Both the position numbers and the translations under genes were made by a program. Positions 5,515 to 13,064 of a DNA stretch of 16,219 bases are shown in pieces; the stretch's first letter is position 1, and each line of letters begins with the position of its first letter. Below the pieces are notes generated by a model. It searched no databases. It saw nothing but the letters and a program-made list of their open reading frames with translations, and had not been told where the DNA came from. The stretch lies in the NCBI GenBank assembly GCA_031363085.1, contig JANLTU010000257.1, positions 1 through 16,219 of the forward strand. The letters are read 5' to 3'. This stretch comes from UBA6921 sp031363085. GTDB lineage: Bacteria; Pseudomonadota; Gammaproteobacteria; SG8-11.

Positions 5515-7638
5515 TTAATGCGACGAGTGGTAGAGCGCAATGATGACAAGACCCGCGTCTTTCTTTTCGACATGAAAAGTGATCTGGCCTTTTAGCGCGC
5601 GCGCGGGTTCGCCTTCGGTCGCGCTGATGCGCACTTCGAATGAGCCGGTGCCCTGTGCAAGCAGGCGACCGGTGTTTTCCCAGTGAATATCGCCTAAGAG
5701 TATTTGTCGAGCGGCAGTTTTTTTGAACAGATCGGTGTAATCGTTGCGTATGGCATCAATCGTGTTGCTGTCTTCGGTGCGCACCTGGGCGTCGAATAAG
5801 CTTAGAAATTGCGGCAGGTTGCCTTCATCGTAGTAACGCGCGAAATTAAGAACCAGCAATGCTAATTCGCGTTGCGATATCGCGCCGGTGGAAGCGCTGC
5901 TGTCCACCGCCGTTGTTGTGACAGAGGTCGGCTTGGCTGCGGGCGGTGGCAGCGATGTGGTTGGCTGCTGTGCGCTGTTGGAGTTCAGTGTGGTGTTAGG
6001 CGACTTTTTTTGTTCCTGCTCGCCGCTCTTTGGCGATGCGCCAAGCGCGTGAGTTGCTAATTTATTGTTCCCCTCCATCGTCGCAGGCACTTTGCGTTCC
6101 GCTGCCGGGGTCGCTACCGCCTCATTACTACGGCGTGGTGCTTCGGCCACCACACCGGCAAATTCATTTTGTCTGATGGCCGGCGGAGCAGACACCAAGA
6201 TGCGCTTTTCTGTGAGCACATTTTCGCTTGGATCGGTAATTTGTTGCATCAAGGCGGGTGAAGCTTCGGTGGTATCGCTGGTGAGCGGCGCGCGACTGTC
6301 GGCATGCTGAGGCTGCGTTTGCCGCAAAGCGCCACGAATCGACGGATAAAACCAGAAGACCAGTACTCCCAGCACCATGAAGGCGGCAACGATCATCAAT
6401 AACCAGCGCGATTCGGTTACCGCCAGCGATGGCGAGGTGCTCGGAAATGTGCGCGGTGCGTTGTCTGCTGCATACAATCCACGTTCATCAGTGAGCAGAA
6501 AATCTTCAATTGTGGAGCTGGGCGTATCAGGCACAGGTCGCATGGCAACGACATTTCGCAGTGATGGCGCAGGAGTGCGTATGGGTTCGACTGGGGCCGT
6601 TTCTGCAAGCGGCGCTGCGCGTCGTGCTGCGGCGCCAGGTGTCGCCGATTTTAGAGCGACCACGGCCTCGATTGCCGGTCGTGCCGTATTAACCACCGCC
6701 GCCGCAATGGGTAAGGCCACCGACGGGGTAATTTCGGTAACCGATGCGCGTTTAGGTTGTTCTAGTGCGGCAACAGGTGCGCTAGGCTTTTCGGTTGGTG
6801 TGAACACCGTGTCGTTACTGCGCGGTAAAATTTCATTGTGCATTTCGGCGATGACGCTGCTTACGTTGGTGGGCGTCAGCGTATGCAAACCTTCCAGGTA
6901 GCCGAACAGAAACAGGCGATCACAAAATATGTTGATGCGCCGGGGCAAGCCGCTGGTGTATTCAAAAATCATAGCGTGGGCATAGGGGTCGATTTGCGGA
7001 TCGTTTTGCCAGCCCGCGTGCTGCAAACGCGCTTCGATATAATGCCGGGTTTCTGCGGCATCAAGGGGGTGTAGATGATAGTCCGCAATCACGCGTTGGC
7101 GCAGTTGCTCGAAATCCGGGCTGTCCAGCATGACGCGGAATTGTTCCTGCCCCAGCAGAAAGACCTGCATCAAGGCTTTGTTGCCGAGCTGGAAATTCGA
7201 TAGCATGCGCAATTCTTCAATCGAGCGCGGCGGCAGATTTTGCGCCTCGTCGACCACCAGCAAGCAGCGTTTGCGTTCGCGCGCGCGTGCCATTAAAAAT
7301 GATTCGATATCTTTTAGCAGGCTGGCTTTGGAGACATGTTCACTGCGCAGCTTGAACGATGCGGCGACCAAGCGCAGTAGATCTTCGGCTTCGATTTGTG
7401 TGGACGCAAGGTGCGCCACGATCACGCTCTGTGCGTCGTTTTGCGACAACAATTTATGTGCCAGCGTGGTCTTGCCGGTGCCGGGGGCGCCGGTGATAAC
7501 CACGAAACCTTCCGCTTGATTGAGGCCGTACAATAAATACGACAAGGCGCGTTTGTGTCCGGCGCTGGGATAGAAAAATTGGGGATCCGGGCTGAGGCGG
7601 AACGGCTTGGCGGTCAATTTATAAAACGCTTCGTACAC
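5515..7638 (-). CDS. ExeA/GspA-like AAA+ ATPase of PEP-CTERM type with membrane anchor and NTF2-like domain
   Basis: The protein has 707 residues from a GTG start at 7638. The N-terminus reads (M)YEAFYKLTAKPFRLSPDP, the hallmark of the ExeA-like 'secretion ATPase, PEP-CTERM locus' family. Walker A GAPGTGKT lies at about 50-57 and Walker B LLVVDEA has its Asp near 130; LGQEQF and RQRV follow. Family members are usually around 270-350 residues. This one continues with a low-complexity Ala/Pro/Thr linker, one transmembrane helix (about 410-431), a periplasmic Ser/Thr/Pro linker, and a C-terminal domain (about 585-707) with FARYYDEGNL, FLSLFDAQVRT and IRNDYTDLF, which looks NTF2/SnoaL-like. The frame is open up to a GTG at 7728, but an extended -10 promoter at 7679-7687 lies inside that extension, and family proteins begin with MYEAFY. 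It is divergent from the sugar transferase operon. An ATP-driven role in envelope or polysaccharide assembly is inferred. Confidence 0.85.
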   Translation of the reverse strand: MYEAFYKLTAKPFRLSPDPQFFYPSAGHKRALSYLLYGLNQAEGFVVITGAPGTGKTTLAHKLLSQNDAQSVIVAHLASTQIEAEDLLRLVAASFKLRSEHVSKASLLKDIESFLMARARERKRCLLVVDEAQNLPPRSIEELRMLSNFQLGNKALMQVFLLGQEQFRVMLDSPDFEQLRQRVIADYHLHPLDAAETRHYIEARLQHAGWQNDPQIDPYAHAMIFEYTSGLPRRINIFCDRLFLFGYLEGLHTLTPTNVSSVIAEMHNEILPRSNDTVFTPTEKPSAPVAALEQPKRASVTEITPSVALPIAAAVVNTARPAIEAVVALKSATPGAAARRAAPLAETAPVEPIRTPAPSLRNVVAMRPVPDTPSSTIEDFLLTDERGLYAADNAPRTFPSTSPSLAVTESRWLLMIVAAFMVLGVLVFWFYPSIRGALRQTQPQHADSRAPLTSDTTEASPALMQQITDPSENVLTEKRILVSAPPAIRQNEFAGVVAEAPRRSNEAVATPAAERKVPATMEGNNKLATHALGASPKSGEQEQKKSPNTTLNSNSAQQPTTSLPPPAAKPTSVTTTAVDSSASTGAISQRELALLVLNFARYYDEGNLPQFLSLFDAQVRTEDSNTIDAIRNDYTDLFKKTAARQILLGDIHWENTGRLLAQGTGSFEVRISATEGEPARALKGQITFHVEKKDAGLVIIALYHSSH

Positions 7639-7678
7639 AGGTTCGAACTCGTCGCAGTGCGTAATTGTTAAGCTACGG

Positions 7679-7687
7679 ATTATAGCA
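7679..7687 (-). promoter_or_regulatory. Extended -10 promoter for the ATPase gene
   Basis: On the minus strand the sequence reads TGCTATAAT: a perfect -10 hexamer (7684-7679) with the extended TGn element (7687-7685). No good -35 lies 17 bp upstream, as is common for extended -10 promoters. Transcription would begin near 7672, giving a leader of about 34 nt to the GTG at 7638. This excludes the longer GTG start at 7728 for that transcript. Confidence 0.6.
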
Positions 7688-7810
7688 TCAGGTGGGCGAT
7701 ACACAGCCCCACAATTGCACGTCCGCACGGAGGTTTTGCCGCTGAATTATGTACCTCCAGCATAATTTTATCGGCGAATTTCGCGCGAATGTGAATCCTG
7801 CACTTGCTCG

Positions 7811-7828
7811 CTGGGTAATATTACCCAG
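7811..7828. promoter_or_regulatory. 18-bp perfect palindrome, candidate operator
   Basis: CTGGGTAATATTACCCAG is identical to its own reverse complement over all 18 bases. It lies in the divergent intergenic region, centred about 30 bp upstream of the extended -10 at 7849-7857. This puts it near -44 relative to a start site around 7864, close to where class II activators bind. It is better placed for the sugar transferase operon than for the ATPase promoter, whose start is nearly 150 bp away. The binding protein is unknown. Confidence 0.55.
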
Positions 7829-7848
7829 GCATGGTTCTACATACTTTT

Positions 7849-7857
7849 TGTTACTAT
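7849..7857 (+). promoter_or_regulatory. Candidate extended -10 promoter for the sugar transferase-prsKRT operon
   Basis: TGTTACTAT fits the extended -10 pattern TGnTATAAT with one mismatch in the hexamer. The -35 region is poor, which is consistent with dependence on an activator at the adjacent palindrome. Initiation near 7864 would give a long leader of roughly 240 nt to the start at 8103. This is a match by eye only and other promoters in the region are possible. Confidence 0.35.
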
Positions 7858-7940
7858 TGGGCGCCTTCGATTTACGCTGTGTTGATCAGTCACAAAAGTT
7901 TCAGCGCCGGATGTTTTATTTGCGCAGATCTGTTATGTAA

Positions 7941-7970
7941 GCGCGCGCAAGTTTAGAACCTTGTGCGCGT
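7941..7970 (+). other. Strong hairpin in the leader of the sugar transferase operon
   Basis: The two arms, 7941-7951 and 7960-7970, pair over 11 positions (nine Watson-Crick and two G-U pairs), rich in GC, around the 8-base loop TTTAGAAC. No T-tract follows, so it is not a standard terminator. It sits in the presumed untranslated leader about 130 bp before the start at 8103. It could stabilise the mRNA or act in post-transcriptional control. Confidence 0.45.
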
Positions 7971-8102
7971 GTCGATAGTGGGATGGGCTAGAGGTCGGGT
8001 TGTCATTCCGCGCGCGTGCGAGTCGCACCCTTTGAGAATCTCCCCATGACCACTTTACGACGTCCCCAAAGAGCAGCCTTAATATTGAGGTTTGTCGGCA
8101 CT

Positions 8103-9500
8103 ATGGCAACGGTTCGTCTGTTTAAACAATACATTCCCGCACCGTTCATTTTTCTGGCGTTGGTCGAATTTGGCATTTACGCGCTGGCGGCGATGCTCGG
8201 CGTGGAAGCACGTTTTTTCGGCAGCAGCAGCGCAGTTGCACAAAGCTTCGGTGCGGTCGCACCCAAAGCCTTTTTGTTCGCCACCGTCATGCTGATGTCA
8301 GCCATCTCGATGGGGCTCTACAAGCGTTCGTTTCGTGAAGGTGTCTCCGGCATTTTGGTGCGCATCAGCATCAGTTTTGCGCTGGCGATGCTGGCGATCA
8401 GTCTGATGTTTTACATTGTTCCAGATTTGTTCATGGGACGCGGGGTGTTGGGTATTGCGCTGGTGTTGTCGTTCGTCGGCATGGTCATTTCACGTACGGC
8501 GTTTTTCGCCTTACTCGACCAAGACACGTTTAAGCGTCGAATCCTGGTGCTGGGTTCCGGAAAACGTGCTGCGACCATGGCGCAGTTGCGTCGACGTGTG
8601 GACCATCGCGGTTTTTTCATTCTCGGTTTTGTGCACATTAAAGGCGAGCAAGACAGCGTCGATAAAGAGCGCATCATTAATAGTGACATCCGCTTGATCG
8701 AGCTGGCGCAGCACTACGAAGCTGACGAAGTAGTGGTGGCGATGGATGATCGGCGGCGCGGGTTTCCGGTGCACGAGTTACTCGACTGCAAAATGAGCGG
8801 TGTCGAAGTTGTCGACCTGCAAACGTTTTTCGAGCGTGAAACCGGCAAGCTGCGCCTGGATTGCATGCACCCGAGCTGGATGATTTTTTCCGATGGTTTT
8901 GGTCAAAGTCTGCTGCAGGATTTCATCAAGCGCGCCTTCGATCTGGTGGTCAGCACGACGCTGCTGGTGGCCACGCTGCCGCTCATGTTGTTCACCGCCA
9001 TTGCCATTTTTGTGGAGGATCGCGGCCCAATATTTTTCCGGCAGGTGCGCGTGGGCCAAAACGGCAAGTTATTTCACGTGATTAAATTTCGCAGCATGGG
9101 CGTGGACGCGGAAAAAGACGGCAAAGCGCGCTGGGCGCAGAAGAACGACGTGCGTGCCACGCGCGTCGGCAATTTCATTCGCAAAGTGCGCATCGACGAA
9201 CTGCCACAGATTTTCAACGTGCTGCGCGGCGACATGAGCTTCGTCGGTCCACGTCCGGAACGCCCGGAATTCGTCAAACAGCTTTCGGTGGCGATTCCCT
9301 ACTTCGCCGAGCGTCATCGCGTTAAACCCGGAATCACCGGTTGGGCGCAGATTCGCTATCCCTACGGCGCTTCTGAAAACGATGCGATGGAAAAATTGCA
9401 GTACGACCTGTACTACGCAAAAAATCACAACCTGTTTTTAGACTTGACTATTCTCCTGCAAACCGGCGAGGTCATCTTGTTTGGTCAGGGTGCACGCTGA
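8103..9500 (+). CDS. PEP-CTERM-associated exopolysaccharide sugar transferase (polyprenyl-phosphate sugar phosphotransferase)
   Basis: The protein has 465 residues. Four hydrophobic segments lie in residues 1-150. A nucleotide-binding-like domain begins near residue 145 (ILVLGSGKRA). The C-terminal bacterial sugar transferase domain (PF02397, about 272-460) has RAFDLVV, FFRQVRVGQNG, KFRSM, DELPQIFNVLRGDMSFVGPRPE and PGITGWAQI. Enzymes of this family transfer a sugar-1-phosphate from a nucleotide sugar to the undecaprenyl-phosphate carrier at the inner membrane, the first step of exopolysaccharide repeat synthesis. The N-terminus MATVRLFKQYIPAPF resembles the PEP-CTERM-associated subfamily (TIGR03013) and fixes the start at 8103, with GAGG at 8087-8090. 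ATGs at 8016 and 8046 are in frame and possible but add residues atypical of the family. It is the first gene of the operon with prsK, prsR and prsT. Confidence 0.9.
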   Translation: MATVRLFKQYIPAPFIFLALVEFGIYALAAMLGVEARFFGSSSAVAQSFGAVAPKAFLFATVMLMSAISMGLYKRSFREGVSGILVRISISFALAMLAISLMFYIVPDLFMGRGVLGIALVLSFVGMVISRTAFFALLDQDTFKRRILVLGSGKRAATMAQLRRRVDHRGFFILGFVHIKGEQDSVDKERIINSDIRLIELAQHYEADEVVVAMDDRRRGFPVHELLDCKMSGVEVVDLQTFFERETGKLRLDCMHPSWMIFSDGFGQSLLQDFIKRAFDLVVSTTLLVATLPLMLFTAIAIFVEDRGPIFFRQVRVGQNGKLFHVIKFRSMGVDAEKDGKARWAQKNDVRATRVGNFIRKVRIDELPQIFNVLRGDMSFVGPRPERPEFVKQLSVAIPYFAERHRVKPGITGWAQIRYPYGASENDAMEKLQYDLYYAKNHNLFLDLTILLQTGEVILFGQGAR

Positions 9501-9518
9501 TTTCCTCCCATGCTGCGT

Positions 9519-9548
9519 ACGCGCCGTGAACGGACGCACGGTGCGCGT
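9519..9548 (+). other. Imperfect GC-rich hairpin between the sugar transferase and prsK
   Basis: ACGCGCCGTG (9519-9528) can pair with CACGGTGCGCGT (9537-9548), leaving a two-base bulge and an 8-base loop. It lies in the 91-bp gap between the two genes. There is no T-tract, so full termination is unlikely. An RNA-processing or attenuating role between the enzyme gene and the regulatory genes is possible but unproven. Confidence 0.35.
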
Positions 9549-9591
9549 CGCGGCTGCGCACGCTGATGTGCTCAAGTAACCGCTGGCATTC

Positions 9592-11706
9592 ATGGTAGAA
9601 GTTGCCTTAGTTGGGTACGTATTTGCCGCGCTCGCCTATGTGGCGCTGGCAACCTTGACGGCGCTCAACCAGCGCGGCGAACAAATTGGCCGCGCCGTGC
9701 TTGCGGCCGCCGGCACCAGTGCCTTGTGGGCGGCGGCGCTCGCCTGGCAGGTGTATTCCGTGCGTGGATTCGGCGTGTCGCCGCGCATCTGGTTTGTCGT
9801 GGAGTTGGCCCGCGATGCTGGGCTGCTGATATTTCTTGCGATGTTCCTGTATCGTTCCGCGCCCAACGCTGATCTGGCGCAGCGTTGGATGCGTGCGTTG
9901 AAAGGCATTTCCGCGCTGGTAGCGATTCCCATCGTGGCCGTGACGCTGGGAGAGCTGGTCGCGCTTTCGGGGCAAAACTTCGATTTACGCACCTATGCCA
10001 TCGCGGTGTTCCTGGTGTTGTCAATTATCGGTTTGTTGTTCATCGAACAAATTTTTCGCGGCACGCCGGCGGAGCAACGCTGGGCCATCAAGTTTCTTTG
10101 CCTGGGTGTGGGCGGCGCCTTCGCCTTTGATTTTTACATGTATGCCGAAGCGCTGTTGTTCCACGTCATCGACGCGGATGTCTGGAGCGCACGCGGTTAC
10201 ATCAACGCCTTAGTGGTGCCGATGCTGGCGATTTCGGCGGCGCGGAACCCGCAATGGGCGGTCACTATCGTGGTTTCGCGCCAACTGATCTTTCGCTCCG
10301 TCACCTTGATGGGCGCGGGGTTGTATTTACTCGCGATGGCCTTGACCGGCTATTACATCCGCGTGATGGGCGGCGCGTTCGGTACGGTCGGCCAGACCGT
10401 GTTTCTGTTCAGCGCGCTGGTGTTGTTGCTGGCCTTGATGTTTTCAGGTGAGCTGCGCGCGCGCATCAAAGTCTTTTTCAATAAACATTTTTTCCGGTCG
10501 AAATACGACTATCGGGAAGAATGGTTGCGCATCAACGAAATTTTATCCGATGCGCCGCTGGATGCCTCCTTGTGCGAGCGCGCACTGGTGGCGCTTGCGC
10601 ACGTGGTGGAAAGCACCGGAGGCGCCTTGTATCAACTTCAGGCGCACCACTACGCGGTGGCTGCGCGTTGGAATATGCCGGTGCCGGTGGGCGACACCTT
10701 GGCACAGGATGCGCCGATGCTGTGCTTTATGGCGGAAAAACACTGGGTGATCAACTTGGAGGAATACGCACGCACCCCCCAGCGCTATGGCGCGTTGGTG
10801 TTGCCCAAAAGCCTGACGGACAATGCGCGTGCCTGGGCCGTGGTGCCGTTGTTTCACCATGCCATCTTGTTCGGATTCGCCGTGCTGGCGCAGCCGCGCG
10901 CACCTTTGGCGTTGAACTGGGAGATTCGCGACATGTTGTTGATGACCGGCCGGCACATTGCAGCGCATCTGGCGTTGCGTGAAAGCAACGCGGCGTTGAT
11001 CGAAGCGCGCCAGTTCGAGGCATTTAACCGGCTTTCCGCGTACGTGGTCCATGATCTTAAAAACCTGGTTGCACAACTGTCGCTGCTGGTGTCAAACGCG
11101 GCGCGGCATCGCGACAACCCGGCGTTCATGGACGATGCGATACGCACCGTGACCAACGCAGCGGAAAAAATGAACAAGTTGCTGGGGCAATTACGCCAGG
11201 GTCGCATGGAGGCCGGTGATGCGAAACGCGTCAACGTGCATGCGTTGGTGCACGAGGCGGTGCGTCATCGCTCGTTGCAGGCCCCGGTTCCAACCGCACT
11301 TCTGGACGGCGCTGACGCCGTGGTGCTGGCCAATCCTGAACGCTTAATGTCGGTGTTGGAACACCTGATACAAAATGCTCAAGACGCGACGCCGGCGGAA
11401 GGCGCGGTGCGCGTGCAGGTGTCGACAGATACCGTGAGCGTCGAGATTGCGATCATTGACACCGGTTGCGGCATGGATGCGAACTTTCTGCGCGAGCAGT
11501 TGTTCAAGCCATTTCACACCACTAAGGGGAATGCCGGCATGGGCATCGGCGTCTACGAAAGTCGCGAATTCGTGCAGGCCATCGGCGGCCGGCTCGACGT
11601 CGTCAGCACGGCGGGGCAGGGCGCGACATTTACGCTGCGACTGCCGATTTACGGCGTCAACGAGCGCGCGACGGCGGCGCACTCCGTCGGTGCGAGGCAA
11701 CAATGA
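9592..11706 (+). CDS. prsK: PEP-CTERM system membrane histidine kinase PrsK
   Basis: The protein has 704 residues. About eight or nine hydrophobic segments fill residues 1-300, followed by a linker and a GAF-like domain (about 315-460). The dimerisation/phosphoacceptor segment has HDLKN with His487. A HATPase_c domain follows, with N-box LIQNAQDA (about 592-600), G1 box DTGCGMD (Asp623), F-box FKPFHTTK and G2 box GMGIGVY. This layout is that of PrsK (TIGR02916), the sensor kinase paired with PrsR in PEP-CTERM/exosortase systems. The kinase autophosphorylates on His and passes phosphate to PrsR; the signal is unknown, though the integral membrane sensor suggests an envelope or lipid-phase cue. 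The start at 9592 has no clear ribosome binding site but yields the typical N-terminal helix. Its stop overlaps the prsR start (ATGA), indicating translational coupling. Confidence 0.92.
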   Translation: MVEVALVGYVFAALAYVALATLTALNQRGEQIGRAVLAAAGTSALWAAALAWQVYSVRGFGVSPRIWFVVELARDAGLLIFLAMFLYRSAPNADLAQRWMRALKGISALVAIPIVAVTLGELVALSGQNFDLRTYAIAVFLVLSIIGLLFIEQIFRGTPAEQRWAIKFLCLGVGGAFAFDFYMYAEALLFHVIDADVWSARGYINALVVPMLAISAARNPQWAVTIVVSRQLIFRSVTLMGAGLYLLAMALTGYYIRVMGGAFGTVGQTVFLFSALVLLLALMFSGELRARIKVFFNKHFFRSKYDYREEWLRINEILSDAPLDASLCERALVALAHVVESTGGALYQLQAHHYAVAARWNMPVPVGDTLAQDAPMLCFMAEKHWVINLEEYARTPQRYGALVLPKSLTDNARAWAVVPLFHHAILFGFAVLAQPRAPLALNWEIRDMLLMTGRHIAAHLALRESNAALIEARQFEAFNRLSAYVVHDLKNLVAQLSLLVSNAARHRDNPAFMDDAIRTVTNAAEKMNKLLGQLRQGRMEAGDAKRVNVHALVHEAVRHRSLQAPVPTALLDGADAVVLANPERLMSVLEHLIQNAQDATPAEGAVRVQVSTDTVSVEIAIIDTGCGMDANFLREQLFKPFHTTKGNAGMGIGVYESREFVQAIGGRLDVVSTAGQGATFTLRLPIYGVNERATAAHSVGARQQ

Positions 11707-13064
11707 CAAAAGAGAAACTCAAAACGCTGTTGCTGGTCGAAGATGACCCGGGCTTGCAGAGTCAACTGCGCTGGTCGTTCGACAGTTATGAAGTGATCGT
11801 GGCCGAAAATCGCAGCGCTGCGATTGCGCAATTGCGGCGCTTCGAGCCGCATGTCGTGACGCTGGATCTCGGCCTGCCGCCGGATCCGGCGAATGCCAGC
11901 GAGGGGCTTGCGACGCTGGAAGAAATTCTGCATCTGGCGCCGTACACCAAGGTGATTGTCGTGACCGGTAACGACGAGCGCGACAACGCGCTGCGTGCAG
12001 TGGCAGCAGGTGCCTACGATTATTATCAAAAACCGGTCGATGCGCAGGTGCTCGGTTTGATCGTGGCGCGCGCTTTTCACCTGTATGCGCTGGAGGAAGA
12101 AAATCGCCGCTTGGCGCAAGGCAGTCGCGAATCGCCGCTGGGCGGAATTGTCGCGGCCAGCCCCGGCATGCTGAAGCTGTGTCGAATCATCGAAAAAATC
12201 GCGCCCACCGACGTCACCACGCTCATACTGGGTGAGAGCGGCACCGGCAAAGAACTGGTCGCACGCGCGCTACATGCGCTCAGCCGGCGCGCGCAGCGGC
12301 CCTTCATCGCGATCAACTGCGCCGCAATACCCGAGAATTTGCTCGAAAGCGAACTGTTCGGTTACGAGAAAGGTGCATTCACCGGCGCCGCAAAACAAAC
12401 CCGAGGCAAGATCGAATACGCCGAAGGTGGAACCTTTTTCCTCGACGAGGTGGGCGATCTGCCGCTGTCGTTGCAAGCCAAAATCCTGCGCTTTTTGCAG
12501 GAACGCGTGATCGAGCGCGTCGGCGGCCGGGCGGAAATTCCAGTGGATGTGCGTGTTATCTGCGCGACCCATCGTGAACTGCCGACGCTGATCGCGGATG
12601 CGCGTTTCCGCGAAGATCTCTACTACCGCATCAGCGAAATTACGCTGGCGGTGCCGCCGCTGCGTGAGCGCGCCGGCGATGTGCTGGTGTTGGCGCGCGC
12701 ACTGCTGGCACGTTATTGCCGGGAACATAAGCGCGGTGAGTTGCGCGGTTTTAGCACCGAGGCGCTGGCGGCGCTGGAACAGCATCCGTGGCCGGGCAAC
12801 GTGCGCGAGCTGGAAAACAAAATCAAACGTGCGGTGATCATGGCCGAAGCTAATTTGATCAGCGTGGAAGATCTGGATCTGCTGCAACCGGATGCGCCGG
12901 CGAAGCAGACCTTAAATTTACGCCAAGTGCGCGACGATGCTGAACGCAAGGCTGTGCAGCGCGCACTGACGCAGGCCGACAACAATATTTCGCAGGCCGC
13001 TGAACTGCTGGGGATCAGTCGCCCGACCTTGTACGATGTGATGAACAAACTAGGATTTAAATGA
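11703..13064 (+). CDS. prsR: PEP-CTERM system sigma-54 response regulator PrsR
   Basis: The protein has 453 residues. The receiver domain (about 7-125) has acidic pocket E13-D15, phosphoacceptor Asp55 in TLDLGLP, Thr88 and Lys110. The AAA+ sigma-54 activation domain has Walker A GESGTGKE (from Gly177), the sigma-54 contact loop GAFTGA (from Gly224) and Walker B GGTFFLDEV (from about 242). A Fis-type helix-turn-helix occupies the C-terminus (NNISQAAELLGISRPTLYDVM). This is the PrsR family (TIGR02915), known to activate sigma-54-dependent promoters of PEP-CTERM proteins in floc- and biofilm-forming bacteria. All key residues are present, so it should be active. The start ATG overlaps the prsK stop and is preceded by GAGG at 11694-11697. 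The stop overlaps the prsT start by the same ATGA arrangement. Confidence 0.95.
   Translation: MTKEKLKTLLLVEDDPGLQSQLRWSFDSYEVIVAENRSAAIAQLRRFEPHVVTLDLGLPPDPANASEGLATLEEILHLAPYTKVIVVTGNDERDNALRAVAAGAYDYYQKPVDAQVLGLIVARAFHLYALEEENRRLAQGSRESPLGGIVAASPGMLKLCRIIEKIAPTDVTTLILGESGTGKELVARALHALSRRAQRPFIAINCAAIPENLLESELFGYEKGAFTGAAKQTRGKIEYAEGGTFFLDEVGDLPLSLQAKILRFLQERVIERVGGRAEIPVDVRVICATHRELPTLIADARFREDLYYRISEITLAVPPLRERAGDVLVLARALLARYCREHKRGELRGFSTEALAALEQHPWPGNVRELENKIKRAVIMAEANLISVEDLDLLQPDAPAKQTLNLRQVRDDAERKAVQRALTQADNNISQAAELLGISRPTLYDVMNKLGFK

Noticed and set aside
5310..5573. N-terminal extension of the Sel1/SPOR protein
   Set aside because: It would bury the signal peptide 88 residues inside the protein and overlap the ATPase gene; the sequence is basic and low in family features.
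7749..7940. 63-residue plus-strand open frame in the divergent region
   Set aside because: It covers the palindrome and the promoter, lacks a ribosome binding site and resembles no family.
7998..8011. GG-N10-GC pair upstream of the sugar transferase as a sigma-54 promoter
   Set aside because: Only the two invariant dinucleotides fit; the TTGC context at -12 and TGGCAC at -24 are absent, so it is expected by chance in GC-rich DNA.
8016..8102. Longer start for the sugar transferase (ATG at 8016 or 8046)
   Set aside because: The added residues are not typical of the family, whose members begin like MATVRLF; the ATG at 8103 has GAGG upstream. It is kept as a possibility in the gene entry.
10543..11076. 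177-residue minus-strand open frame opposite prsK
   Set aside because: Long antisense frames are expected in GC-rich genes; the plus strand encodes clear kinase domains and the antisense product has no recognisable motif.
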